A stretch of DNA of 64,000 nt from Macrotrachela quadricornifera (GCA_022393335.1 JAJEKB010020494.1:672906-736905); one strand, 5' to 3'. Positions 49,455 through 62,998 are shown, counted from the stretch's first letter. Notes: generated by a model from the letters alone, not told the origin. Made by a program: numbers and translations.

Positions 49455-49943
49455 TTATATATTTGAATTATTTTTAAGATGATCTCTAACTTTCATTAGA
49501 GTAATTCCTAATTGATTTCTTCCTGATCCATCTCCTCCATCTCCCCAATATGAATCATTTGTTGTATGTTCAACCAAAATACGATCACCGGTAGATAATA
49601 ATAATTGTTTAAGATTCGGGTGTTGCTCAAATTTAGCCATACATGCTTTAAGCATGACATCATCTTTTACATTAGCCCAGTCAGGTCGTACAGAAGATTT
49701 ATGAATTCGAACATATTCAAATGCATCACGAGGACGAGGTAATCCTAAGACTGTGTTAAAGTGTGTTTCATCCGAAGTAAATTTTTGTGCTTGAAAATAA
49801 TGTTCAGTAGTTGGCCAAGTGTATCCATCTAATTCAATTGGAGCACGATAAAAATTACTAAATTCACCAAATGGTTTATCAAGATCATAAAAATAAACAG
49901 GAGTATTATCTGTCATTTTCTTTTGCAGTCGTCTATACCGCAA
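49455..49943 (-). CDS. NADAR domain protein (YbiA/RibX-like), single exon
   Basis: The 162-aa product is a single, complete NADAR domain: GEFSNFYRAPIELDG, WPTTEHYFQAQKF, a DWANVKDDVMLKA helix, TGDRILVEHTTNDSYWGDG and GRNQLGITLMKVR. A second Met nine residues in (49916, MTDNTPVYFYD) fits the family's usual start better. NADAR proteins are N-glycosidases: YbiA-type ones cleave phosphorylated intermediates of riboflavin synthesis, and others remove ADP-ribose from guanine. The enzyme should be soluble. It lacks introns, unlike its neighbours, and the family is mostly bacterial, fungal and plant, so transfer is possible but not shown. Confidence 0.9.
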   Translation of the reverse strand: MRYRRLQKKMTDNTPVYFYDLDKPFGEFSNFYRAPIELDGYTWPTTEHYFQAQKFTSDETHFNTVLGLPRPRDAFEYVRIHKSSVRPDWANVKDDVMLKACMAKFEQHPNLKQLLLSTGDRILVEHTTNDSYWGDGGDGSGRNQLGITLMKVRDHLKNNSNI

Positions 49944-50846
49944 TATACTAAATGTTTTTTTTTTCTACGATGTTGGATGAAAGTATTTTTTTCTTTTCTT
50001 TCCTTTTCTTTTTAGTCGTGTGTTGAAGATGAAGGAATAATATTTGAATACATACTGACGTTATTTATTAATAAGAACAGAAAAAAAAACATTTTTTTGA
50101 TTCTCGGCTATTGGTACGTTTACTTTTTCTTTTGAAAAAATGTTCTTTCATAATTCATACGTGAAATAATGTAAGATTTCATCTGACAAAAAATGAAATT
50201 TCGGATGATGAAATGAATATTATAATTAAACTTATTGTACTAAATTTCAGTTTTTTATTTAATTATCAATAGAATTTGAAACCGGATGAGATGAGATGAG
50301 ACAGGGTTAGAGTTACATAATTCTGGACATTTTGATAGTGATGCACTCAAAACTATCAAAACAAAAAGTATTTAAAAAACCCTTTTTATCAAAATGATTA
50401 GAATTAAAAACTTCACAAACGCTGAAAACGTTCGATCTCCTCGAAGTCAGACCAGAAATCCAAACTTTTTGTAAAGCATAGACACATCTTACTAAGGTCT
50501 ATAAGATGTGCAAAGCCTTGATCATATCACGGCAGGATAAAAACAACATGCTGACAGATGACGTAACTGCTCATGTCATTGTCATGAAGAAGAAAATATT
50601 TTGTTAATAATCATTAAGATTTCTATAAGATGTGATATCATAAAAATCATCAAAGAAAGTGAAAGATTATTTAAAAAACTTGTAAGATATGATGCCTGAC
50701 ATTCTAAAATATATGTTTAGAGCACGATAAATAATTAAATATACGTAATCATCTGGAAAAGTCACAATACATTGCTAATAAATAAAGAGACTTGATAGTA
50801 CAGAATAAAAAATATCTCTGACTTAGTTCATTTTGTCTTATACTAC
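49944..50846. other. Intergenic stretch between divergent NADAR and receptor genes
   Basis: About 900 bp between divergently transcribed genes, rich in T and A runs near the NADAR start. It must hold both promoters. No coding signal was seen. Confidence 0.5.
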
Positions 50847-53800
50847 TTGATAAATGATATGGTACTTCGATGGGTGCTATTCGGTTTCATCTTGAGTTTA
50901 TGTGGATCGTTTATTCAAGCAGGACCTTATGATTGGATACTCTATTCGGAAGATGAAAAGAATGTTCAATGTTTACTATATGATCATCGGTATTTCTGTC
51001 ATTCGACATTCGATAAATTTCTATTGAAACAAACAAATATTTCATGTACTAATGGCATTCTATGGCCTTTTTCAAAATTAAAATAGAATAATATAGCCAC
51101 TGATGAACTGATCAATTGGTTTATTCCATTTGATATTATTGAACAGTATGCAAGTTATTTGAATTCTAGTTCTTTTATATCGAATGGTAATACTACCATT
51201 TGCAATTGCACTGAAAATCGAATTGGTGCAGAATGTGAATATAAACTAATATCTGATTCATCAAATATTGGTCAAATAATCGTAAATCAAATGCATGATT
51301 ATGGTGCACGTGATGAAGAAATAGCAACTTCTCTTAACGATGATATAGAATGTGATGCAAGCGGTCTTACCTTGGAATGGCGACAAGTGTGTGATGGAAT
51401 CATCCATTGTCAAAATGGAGCTGATGAGCTCAACTGTCAGTTATTAGAATTTAATAAATGCAATCAAGATGAATATCAATGTCGAAATGGAATGTGTATT
51501 CCGAAGGAATTTGTATTTGATGCTTTTCCCGATTGTATGGATTCGAGTGACGAACAAGAAATAGATGATATCTATGAACGATATAACAGATGTCCGAAAA
51601 AATCAGCAATCGAATGTGATGAACGTCTTTGTCGCAAAGATCAATTTTTATGTGGTGATGGACAATGTGTTAGTTGGTCAAGTGTTATTGATCACCTTGA
51701 TCGTTGTGCAAATTTGCGCAATGCAGCTTATTTATGTGAGACAGTTGATTTTTTAGTAAACACTGGCTTGGTGTTTAATGGTATTTGTCTCCAAACACGT
51801 TCACCACTTCCTCAATTAACAAATACATCAAGTTGTGTAGTCAGTCTTCGTCATATGTTACTTGCAAGTCAAAGTAAACAACCGAATATAATTCGAGAAA
51901 TTTCATTGAATAATATTATTGATCGTTGTCCAGAATTAATTCAATATCCAGAACGACCTGTTCTCTCTCCAATACTCAAAATGTTCTATAATAAATCATG
52001 GATTGTAAAATTTTACAAACAACGACAAAATTTTCATCATCAAATGCCAAGACGACCTTATCTTATATGTCTAAGTGGTTCAATGATGTGCAATGGAATC
52101 TTGATGACTCTTCGACAAGACGATTGTATGTCACACGATGTCTTCAAAACATTAGCTTCCTTTCCATTCTATCCGATACCTCATTTATTCTGTCAAGTGG
52201 CAGCAAAACAAGCAGCGTTTGAAAGGTTAATTATATCCCTTTTGAAAAATTTCAGAACTAGAAATATAGTCAGAATCTAGATGCTGACGAGGAAATTCCC
52301 AGAAGTGATTCATCACTTTTTAGTCTTAGACTATATTCAATGAATAGTGCCTAGTGAGAGTAGGAAAATATCTTAAAGGAATTATTTGTATCGACTTTTA
52401 TTACTGATATATTGAATATTTGACCTGTTTGTCAGCGGAATACTTTCGATTTGAAATTCCGGAATTTAACTGTAAGGGATATTGCATAGCATTAGTCGAA
52501 ATACAAAGTTTCATAATTTTTAAGATTATCGATACAGAAATATAAATGAACAAAACAATTGAATCTCTTAAAGATTCAACCGATAAGAGAGACGTTTCTC
52601 TTTTAAAACTCATAACACTACAACAATGGTTTCATAATTCTGAAACTTCGTATTTTGAGTACCACTGTGAAGAATTATTTGCAGTTAAATTTTCAAAGTC
52701 CGATACACGTCGAAAAACAGTTTAAATATTCTATATCTCAACAATACAACTTTTTCCACTTTTTTAATATTGCAGTACTACTACTTTGTTGCCATCATCA
52801 TCATTCTTTACATGTCCGAATTCGTTATCAGATCATCTTGCATTTCGTCGTGTCAATGATGGTTATCACGATTGCCTTTACGGTGAAGATGAAAAGAATA
52901 ATGATTATAAAATGAATGAACCCTATCGATATCGATGCCAGACAGTATCATTGCCAGTCCAGTATGTGAGCTTTCAACGATTGGGTAACGGAAAAAGAGA
53001 ATGTGCGGATGGAAGTGATGAACTCTCGTATGAACTCCATTGGCCCTTTTCCAAATGTAATTATAACGATACTTATGCTTGTTGGGTATTTCAAGATGAT
53101 GGAATCATCAACAATCGAATAAAAGATGTTCGATTGCTCTTTCATCGATATTGTGATACAGTTTGGGATACAATTGATGGTCGAGATGAGCAAAATTGTT
53201 CTCATTGGATTTGTGGACATGATATGTATCAATGTAACAAAACTGGTCAGTGTATTCACAGAACACGTTTTTGTGATGGAGAGTTCGATTGTGATGATGG
53301 TGAAGATGAACTGAGTTGTCCAACACGACCACGACAATGGCATCTTGAATTTGAATGCAATAAGACTCATGAACACTTTTGTATTACTTCACAATATCTG
53401 CAAAATCGCACACTTAATCGTCCACGTATTCCTTATAGTCAAGCCGGTGATGGACAAATTGATTGTATAGGAGGTCGTGATGAGCGTAATGTATTCTCTT
53501 GCTCAGATCATCTGATGTTAGGTGATCGATTTCTCTGTGATAATCAAACAAAATGTCTCAATTATACTGTTCTATGCGATGGAATAGATGATTGTTTGGA
53601 TAGAACAGATGAACTTATTTGTTTTTGGGATCGTACAAAATGTGCTGTGGGACAATTCGCTTGTTCCGATGGAAGAGGATGCAAAAAACATCGATGCGAT
53701 CCAAAAGAGCTTTGTTCAAACAGAGCAAATTGGTTTTGGTGTCCAAATTCGACAGCAGCTGCAACTCTTTATCGTCCCACCAAATATCGGCGTCTATCAA

Positions 53801-56217
53801 ACTACGAGACATTTTGTTATAGTCACTCTACTGTTCAACACATGTCACCTATTACTGACGCTTCATCAACCTCACTTTTTAGCAGAAAGGCAGGCAATTC
53901 TCGTCCATATGGCTTCTGTAATCGTGGTTTCTATCTGACCACACACAATGATACAGAACGTATCTGTTTTTGTCCGCCGAGTTTCTATGGTGATCGTTGT
54001 CACTATGATAGTCGACGGATCACCGTACGTGTTCGTTTTGATCGACGCCATCGATCTGATCTTCCATCAGTGATTTATGTGTTGGTCTCTCTTGTATTCA
54101 ATGATACTCTAATTATCGATCATCAGACTTTTGTCGACATCCATCAAGATTTACCACTAAAACATAACGTCTATTTGCTCTATTCGCGTCCTCGATTCAA
54201 AGGCAAGTATTCAGTTCGTCTGGAAGCTTATCATTCGACTAGTCTACTAGCAATATGGGAGTATGCGATCAGTCCATTCGATTTTTTACCCGCTTTTCGT
54301 TTGGCCAAAATATTACGCTTTCCAGATCGTGTTCCGCCATGGTTATGTTCATACAATCAATGTCAAAATAATGGAACATGTTACAATGTGAATAATGATG
54401 GATATTTATGTTTATGTCAACGAGGTTGGCAAGGTGTCTTTTGTGAGAAGAAAATCGATCATATTAAATGCTCACCTTATTCTCTTGTACGAGATGGAAA
54501 TGTCTGCATTTGTCCATTTGGATACCTTCAACCTCATTGTTTCGTTCGTAACACAGTATGCGAAAGACCTCATTCCTGCTCAATTAATGAAATATGTCAT
54601 CCACTTTCTATTCAACCATTTAACCGTTACAGATGCGTGTGTAATAGCTTGAGCTGCGATATTCAAAAGTCGGTAATTGTCATGCACCGGCAAGAACCAA
54701 ATAAAGAGCCATTTCTTCTTCAGTTACTCAAGTTCTCTTCTGATTATCCACGTGTACGACAACAAATTCTCGTTGGTGTCCCAACCAAATTTCCGATCAC
54801 TAGAGTGATTGATACACGTGATGTGCGCCATCCACAAGGTGCAGTACCCGAAATCGGTTTACTCTTTACATTTGAACCACAAATTCGATCAGTTAGTATC
54901 ATTCTTAGTCTGCTCTATATTAATTGCACAAATCCTCTTCGAAATTACACCGTCGATCTCGATATTCAGCCACAACGATGTCGATCGCTGAACGCAGTTG
55001 AAAGTCGTTCAGTGAAACTCTTTCATACATTCTGTCAACAACCAGTAAAACATTCCTGTTTCTTTACGGCGAGTTATGTTTGTTATTGTAGTTCGAGAAC
55101 GTCGAATCGAACCGAATGCATGTCGTATCTTCAACGAAATACAGCCTGTGCATTCTGCCTCAATCAAGGATATTGTATTCAAGGTGATTTACAGAACAAG
55201 AGCAACATTGTTTGTGTCTGTCCTAAATGTGCATCAGCAATACTTTGTCAGTTTTCACCAAGCCGTTTCTCGATTTCTTTGGAATTACTAATCGAAAAAA
55301 CAAATTGGAATGGTCTTCACTTTATTGGACCCATTATATTCTTCATCGTTGGCGGACTTTTTAATAGTCTCTGTGTTGTTACATTTACTGAACCGAAAGC
55401 CCGTAAAACTGGCACTGGACTTTATCTTCTTCTCAATACGATCATAAGCCAAATCGTACTCGCTCTTTTGCTTCTTCGTGTTTTATATCTCTATATTGCA
55501 CGTCGAATCAATATTCAACAACAACTCAGTACAAGTTTATGTAAAAGTTTACCCTATCTTATGACTTCACTCGATTATGTCAGCTTATGGCTCATGGTCT
55601 TGGTTACAGTAGAAAGAGCCTTGGCTGTAACAGTGCCAACACGATTTTATTCCTTACGCACACCCAAATCAGCTTCTATCATTACTGCAGTTATGTCTGT
55701 CTTTCTTTTTGGTTCTTTCTATATTTATATTGGTCAGTACAAGTTAGTTAGTCATCCAGATGACCTCTATCCGTGGTGTATTCGTGAAATTCAGCCAAGT
55801 CAAGAAGGTCTTATCCAGTATACATCACTTGCACATCAAATCACACTCTTTTTCGTTAATTTAGTGGCTGGTTTCATCATTATACTTGTCATCAGTCGTT
55901 CAAAAGCTGCCAGTCACCATCTCGCACAAAGCACTGTTCTAGCAAAACAAACGCGCGAAAGACTCGATCTTCTTCTTGGTCCTGTAGTATGCTTCATAAC
56001 ACAGCTACCACAATTGATCATTCTCTTTCTCGATGCTTGTCACTACGAACATACTTCTTGGTTTGTCCATCTTACTCTGATAACTTACTATATTTCATTC
56101 ATGCCACAAATCAGTCTTTTGTTTATCTATGTTCTACCTTCATCACTCTACAAAGAAATCCTTTTCACAAAAACAGTGATGGGTCAGCGACTTGCCGAGA
56201 TGATGCGTCGTTCATAA
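50847..56217 (+). CDS. LDLa/EGF-repeat receptor with a C-terminal seven-helix domain, two exons
   Basis: Exon 1 is 50847-52225 and exon 2 is 52776-56217; the join (AG+T) keeps frame and gives about 1606 residues. A signal peptide opens the protein (VLFGFILSLCGSFIQA). The ectodomain has LDL-receptor class A modules, for example VCDGIIHCQNGADELNC, FCDGEFDCDDGEDELSC and LCDGIDDCLDRTDELIC, then EGF-like modules (CQNNGTCYN, CLCQRGWQGVFC) and a later Cys-rich EGF-like unit. The last ~280 residues are a seven-helix domain starting IGPIIFFIVGGLFNSLCVV, with VERALAV after helix 3 as in rhodopsin-type receptors. No GPS cleavage site is obvious. It should sit in the plasma membrane and signal through G proteins. 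A TAG at 51084-51086 interrupts exon 1 in frame; coding is open on both sides of it. Confidence 0.85.
52226..52775 (+). other. 550-bp intron of the receptor gene
   Basis: It starts GTTAAT after a codon phase 2 exon end and finishes ATATTGCAG. It is the longest intron in this gene and contains imperfect inverted words around TTTCATAATT (about 52509 and 52630). Confidence 0.75.
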
Positions 56218-56451
56218 ATGAACTAATGAGATTAACCTTAAAAATGACAGATGTATCTTATGTGGCTTAATGTTATTAAGTGTTGCGTTACTTCAAATAT
56301 AATCAGTATCAAAATTAAAATCAAAAATTAAGTTATAGCTAATATATGTGGACTTACTATTTTTTTTTTGTCCGCATTGATCTTCATTTAAAAATTTTGT
56401 ATGAACAAAGTATATTTATTTAAGAAAAATCTACAAAAATAATAATTCTCT

Positions 56452-59400
56452 CTATAATTTATATAGAACAGGTACATGAAGTTTTTCATATGATTGAGCA
56501 AGTGGATAACATGATAATTTACTTTTCCATATATGAACATTATCAATCCATTCAAACTAGAAAAATTAAAAACAAAATAAATAAATCAAAATAGATTAAT
56601 AATAATTTTACTTCAGGTAAATCAATTTCTTGTTTAGTTAAAATATTTTCTGTTTCCGTGGTTACAGCAATATCCATTAATTCATTTTCATTTTCAGCAT
56701 TATTTATTTCATTAGTTTGCATTTGAAGTGCCAATGAAGATGGATTAACATGAACAGATAATTTACGTCGATAAATTGAACTTGGTGATATATAATGATC
56801 ATAGAAATAAAGTAAATCATTACGTTCTAATGTTTTTATTATTTCACCTTCAAGTAGAGCTAAAAAATAAATTTTTAATTACAAATATTTTTATAATATT
56901 TGTTCATACGACGATCGAAACAAAACTGATGATTAATTATTTCATTCCAAAACTGATTTCCTTGATCATGCATGTTTTTTGGTACTTCCAATTTTTTACC
57001 AATATAACTTTCACGTTGTTTTTTAAATAATTCATCAGACATTGTCGAAATATAAACCTATTTAAAATAATAATTTGTGTCATTTTCTCTTCGTTAATAG
57101 TATTTATTACGGACTATGATAATGATATGTTGATGTGTTTATGATATTTGTCATCTTTTTATACAATAGAATACATCACAACTAACAGCTTATTATCATC
57201 AAATACGTTTTAATAGTATCTAGTGGTATAATAAGTAGGATTAGAGGTATCTCAGTTAATAACATCTATCAATTTTTGACATTTTTATATATTAAGTTTA
57301 GCATATATTTACTTAGATCTAAACAAAAGTTCGATATATTTTAAATCGATACCATATAAAAATTCGTACTATTTTGGAAATAGATCCGAAAAAAATTCAC
57401 GGAGAACTTGTAACAGATTTCGGACGCAATGCTCCATCGTATCTAACAATTGCAAGAAGAGTAAAATGTTTTCTTGCGGATAGAGAAGATGTCAATGATG
57501 ATCATCGATTTGATCGTTCACTATCCAAACTTACAGATGAAAATATTGAACTAGTATAATAGGTTATCAACATTAATCCACATATAACTTATGATGAAAC
57601 TATAGTTGAGACATTTCTCTCTATCTCATAGAACAATAGAACGAATTATCCGCAATGAAGGAAACTTGAACCAAAAAAATTATTCTGTATATTCTTTAAA
57701 TCAAATAGTCCTGTTCTTATACATGTCCTTGATGAAAGCAAGACTATCGATCATAACTATTATATTGAAAACTGCTTGAAGACAATGGTCAATGCCACAT
57801 CTACTATATTCATCTAACCGACCAATTAAATGAAAAGTCATTGACTAGTGCGATTTTCAAAATAATGAAAAATATTTGAGAATAAGAATTTTAAAAAATT
57901 ATAAAAGATAGAACTTTGTATAAATAATCGTGTTGACTATTTTCCTACATACTCTTATTGAATCCATGAATAATTCAATACGTTGATTAACATAATCAAG
58001 TTCTCGAGATGATTGAACAGTAATACTAAAACCTAATATACCAGATGAACGCCATACTCCTGAATTAATCATATAACCTAATTGTTCTTTTGTTCGTAAT
58101 TGATTAAAACAAATTTCTTTAATTAAATAAGAAAATAATCCAAGTAAAGCATTATTTTTCAATGTTTCTTGAAAACATTGTAAATATATAACAATTGCAT
58201 GTAATTTATATGCATCATTAAACATTGAATATGCATAATTACAATCTAAGAATATATTTTTATTTAAATAAATAATAGAAATCAAACAAACTATTAGGTA
58301 ATATTAATTGACGATGATTAAACGATATACTAGAAAAAAGTGGTTGATAAAAAGATTTTTCTTGAAATTTTTGTTCAATTAAAGTCATATATTCAATTGC
58401 TTGCTATTCAAAAAGAAACAACAAATATTTAAATTCAAATGAAATAAAATAAATCTTTATACATTTTTTGTTAAATTTCCATACATTAATGAATTAATAT
58501 AAAAATGTTTTAATAATCGAGGAATAAATGATTCAACATCATATATTGTAATATCTTATAAATAAAAATAAAAGAAAATCTTTTTTTTAATTTAATTTAA
58601 TTTTTTAAATATTACCATCAAGACAACTAAGTAATTCATTATTATTCCAGTCATATTCAGCTATTAAATATGTAATACCAAATTTTGCCATTACAGAAGG
58701 TATACCACAACGAAAATATTTTAATGATTGTTTAATCTAGAAAAATATTTTAATAATAAATTGAATTTTTCTTATTAAATATCAATTACTTTTTCTTTAA
58801 TTATTTCAAATTGTTCGATTTCAAATTTAATATTAATCATATGATCAATAATTCTATTAAGTAATTCTTTTATTTTATGATTAAAACCATAAATATTTAA
58901 CTAAATTAAATCAAATAAAAGAAATTATTTTTATAAAAAAAAATTAATATTTAAATACTTGAATACTATCATTACAATCATATAATTCATATTCTAAACT
59001 ACCAAGTTGTGCTGAATAGACATATTTAGTTAATGAATTATTAATTAATTCAACATAAATTGTATTCAAATTGGAATGTATTGGCTCAATATATACTAAT
59101 GGACTAAATAATATGAATAAATCAAAAACAAAAAAATACATTGAAATAATCATTCTCTTACTTTCGAAATTCAATATAAATATAAGCTTTAGGAAATTTA
59201 TAAAATGAATCTTCAGCATAATAAAGACGATAATATTCATTTTCCTTTTAGAAAAAAAAACGAAGTATTATTTTTAAATTAAAATTAATAAAATAAGTTT
59301 TTACTTTAATCTTTGTTGGTATTTGTGGTCGCGTAAGATTTTTCTCTTCAGAAAATAATCGAAAATCTGTTGGTATAAATTCATTTGGTATTGGTAAATA

Positions 59401-61885
59401 TAGTGCAGAATTAATATCACATGTTTCACATTGTTTAATAAATTCTTCCGATAAATATTCTTCTTTATATTGTGTACCATACCATTTTTCTTTTTGTATT
59501 GCAATTGATAGAAATTCTTTACTTGTAAGAAATATTCTTAAAAATCATTAAAATGATATTAAAAAAAAATTCTAAACCAAATGGTTAAGATCTAGAAATA
59601 CAAACTCTTCTGTACCTGTCTATAATCACTCAGTATTTATAGTGTATCATCGTTAAATTATTTAGTATGATTAGTTTATTAATAATTTAGAATTTTATAA
59701 GTGAATATGAACATAAAATAATCTCTATCTATAAAGAAGAATGTGTCTGTTCCTTCGCTATGCATTTCAACATAGTACGAGAAAATGCAATGAAATAAAC
59801 TATAATTATTAGACAATCACTATAATCAAGTTCTTCTTAAAGACAAATAAATCGACTTTCAATGAATATTACTTGTTCTTTTTTACCTCATTTTACTTGG
59901 AATCAAATATTCATTAAGAAGTTCATCTATTAAATCTGGACGAAATTCACGCATTTCATATGGACCAGATAAACATTCATTTAATGGATAATCCTTAAAG
60001 AAAAACAAAATCAATTCATATTAATGTTTTCTTATTTAAATATCCGTACTCTTATTCTCCCAGCTAAATTTGATACAATATAACGTGGTTGTCCTTTTTC
60101 TTGAAATTGAAATTCCATTTGATTTATATTCTACATATAAAACAACACAAAAAAAAAGATTTTTTTCCTTTAAATTTAAATCTTCATTCTACTTTTCCTT
60201 CATGAAAAATCCATTCTTTTGGTCCTTCTTTATGTAACATAGCCAAATATTGATAAACACTATAAATAACTCGTTCCCATTGATCTAATTTAAATAAAAG
60301 AGAAAATATTTAATTATTAATTTTTATATTTTATTTACTTAATCCTTCAATAGTTAATTGAATATCAATAGAAAAAAAATTAAATCCAGGTGCAGAACTA
60401 CTTTCACCAGCTATCAATTCCATAGCAAGACCCAATGTTTTTAAGTATGATGATAATGATCCATCACTTTCATGTCCAATCAAATGTGATAAATACGATT
60501 CGGGCTGAAATATTCAATATATACATGAAGTAGTTAAATGATCTATATATACTTTGCAATAATACAATTCTCTATGGTCAGGTATAATCCAATTGATTGT
60601 TAATTGACGAGATTCATTTACAAGAACATTATAACAAATTGTCTTTAGAACAAAAAAATCAAGTTTTTTTTTTCAAAAAAAAAGGAAAAACAAACTTTTC
60701 GTTTGCTTTCACCATATGGATCAGAAGGATATATTGCTTTTTTCAATTTTTTATTTTTTATTTCTTTGAAACTTTTAATAACAAATGATTGAACTTCAAT
60801 CATTGAAGTTCATCAAGTGATTCTAAAAATAAAACTTTTTTTTATTTTTACTTAAAAAATTAATAATATACGATTGCCAAGTACAGCTAAACTCATTCGA
60901 TTTGATGAATATTCCATTTTATAAAAATTCAAAAGTACTTGTCGAATATCAATTCCATATTGTTTAGGTATTATTTTTAATGATTCTATATTCCCAATAG
61001 AAAATCCTGTATATGGATGTTGTGAATCTGATGTAGATTTTTCTAATTGAGATATACGCCATATATCTTTAAATAAATTTCCTTCATATTCAGAATTAAT
61101 TGCTTCTAATTCACGATCAATTGATGATTCATCAAAGAGTGGAGAAATAAAAAATTGAGCAAAACTATATTAAATAAAAATATTTATTTTCATCGAAAAG
61201 AAATCAATAATAACTAAACAAACATATCAAGTGCATCAGCTAATAAGTTTGGATTAATATCAAAATTAAAATTAGTATGATCATCACTTGTAAAAGCATT
61301 TGAACAACCACCATTTTCTAATATGAATTTTGAATATTCATTTTCAATTGGATACTAATAAATTTATAAAATTGTTTTTATTATTAATCAGTGATATTAA
61401 AAATCTATTATGCTTTGAAGAGATTCTTGGTCATATTAAATTATTTGCAGATATTCTCGAAAGGAACTATCTTTAATAAAAAGAGATCTATATATAGAAT
61501 ACAAAAGAAAATTCTTGCGATTACAGGTCAAAATCAGTTTGTTGAAGTTATGACAAAGTAAATTATGGATTGCAAAAATATTATACTCTACAGGTTTCTA
61601 TTGTAAACAAAACCTTACCTTTGAACTACCCATAAACAACATGTGTTCAAGAAAATGAGCAATACCAGGAACATCTTTTGGATCAGCTAAACTGCCAATT
61701 GATACATCAAGAGCAGCAGCAGCTTTATCAATATTTGGATCGCTTATAAGTATAACAAGCATTTCATTTGAAAGTTCTAAACCACGATAATTCCATGAAT
61801 CACTAGCACTTTTTTTAATGTTTTCAACAATACGAACGATTGTTGAATCTGATGATGAAAATTGTTGTTCAGATTTCATAATCAT
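56452..61885 (-). CDS. Insulin-degrading enzyme (M16A metalloprotease), ~15 exons, exon 4 frameshifted
   Basis: Exon 1 is 61885-61619 and holds the inverted zinc motif HFLEH (H77, E80, H81). Next are 61354-61224 (NGGCSNAFTSDDHTNF), 61164-60872 (FAQFFISPLFDES, zinc-ligand region RELEAINSEYEGN), 60822-60696, 60642-60553 and 60504-60339 (YLSHLIGHESDGSL). Later exons give EWIFHEGK, YEMREFRPDLIDELL, EKWYGTQYKEEYL, PNEFIPTDF, YVYSAQLGSLEYEL, and 58245-57953 (NQLRTKEQLGYM). The last ends VPVLYKL and stops at 56452. The order and spacing match insulysin, a cytosolic/peroxisomal protease of insulin, amyloid-beta and other small peptides. Exon 4 carries a 14-bp insertion (about 60789-60802) that shifts the frame just after SLDELQ. 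Without it the frame continues SFVIKSFKEIKN. Confidence 0.88.
57330..57700 (+). pseudogene. Mariner-type transposase N-terminal fragment inside an IDE intron
   Basis: The frame 57374-57559 reads KIHGELVTDFGRNAPSYLTIARRVKCF and then LTDENIELV (split here for length), which is the paired helix-turn-helix start of mariner-family transposases. After a TAA the match continues as NPHITYDETIV and SHRTIERIIRNEG up to about 57670. No DDE core remains. It lies antisense within the intron between the exons at 57953 and about 57060. Confidence 0.7.
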
Positions 61886-62920
61886 AAAATGAAATAAACA
61901 ATTGAACAGACAAATTATACCAGCAGGAAAGGCCTAGAACGAAAGTAAATCATTGACAATAGCCAAGAAACAGTAATATCCAACGAAAATCTCAATTGCT
62001 AAGCCAATCATAACCTTTTTAATTAATGATATAGCACTAGTTTATCATTCATCAAAATAATAGTTCTGATGCTTTCTAGAAGATCTAAAGTATGTTTCTG
62101 TTGAATGAATAATTTACGATATCTTTTTAAAAATCTCATCTACTGATATAAACATTCTTTTTCAACTACGAATACAAATTACGTTCAATTAATTCTTATG
62201 AAAGTTTCAGTTTTATGTAGATTTAGTGGATAGTATCATATATTCGTATTATAGTACTAAGAATTAAATATTCAATAAATTTTTATAATCGGATAATTAT
62301 TCTATAAGAAAATATAATTTTATATTAAAATGTTTATTGCTAAATTCTCTATAAAATAAAAGATATTTTAGCAATCAACTATTTTTTCTATATTTACAAA
62401 TAAAATAATCTTTTTCATTAAATCTCACACTGAGAATATTGTATCTTCTTGAAATATTTCTATACAAAGCAAAATTCTTAAAGAAAGATAATATTGCATG
62501 AAATACTATGTAATTTATGTCAGTCTGTGTATATATGTTTTCTGGGCACTGATTATTTTTCTTAACATATAAAATAGAAGAATTTACATTTAGATACTGA
62601 TATATTTCTTGTCTATCTATATTCATTTTAATAAAAATCGATTAAAACTTATCCTTTTATTATCTGTTTATTCGTAAATGAAACTGAAAAAACATACGAT
62701 TGATCGGTCTTTCTCTTGATGTTTTTCGTTACTCGTCAAATAGATAAAATGTCAGCAACACGCGCATTCAATTACTGAGGACAATATCCACTAGAAGCTC
62801 GACGTACAGTAGAAATGAAAACAACAATAAGATATCCATGAATTCATATGGACTAGAAGTTTTTTTTTCTGCTTTCTGTTGCTACCCATGTAACTAAAAA
62901 ACCAAACACATTTCATGTAA
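61886..62920. other. Non-coding stretch 5' of insulin-degrading enzyme
   Basis: Very AT-rich. The left part should hold the IDE promoter. The open frame at 62375-62626 (-) shows no family features. Confidence 0.45.
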
Positions 62921-62998
62921 ATGGTTATTTTCAAAAATTTCATCATTTAAATGGTTATTTTCAAAAATTTCATCATTTAAATGGTGATTTTTTAAATT
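62920..62998. repeat. Three tandem ~30-bp units
   Basis: The unit begins AAATGGTTATTTTCAAAAAT and ends TTCATCATTT; copies start at about 62919, 62949 and 62979, the third diverged. Confidence 0.8.

Noticed and set aside
52948..53376. 142-codon minus-strand ORF
   Set aside because: Antisense to LDLa modules of the receptor gene; the plus-strand frame explains the sequence.
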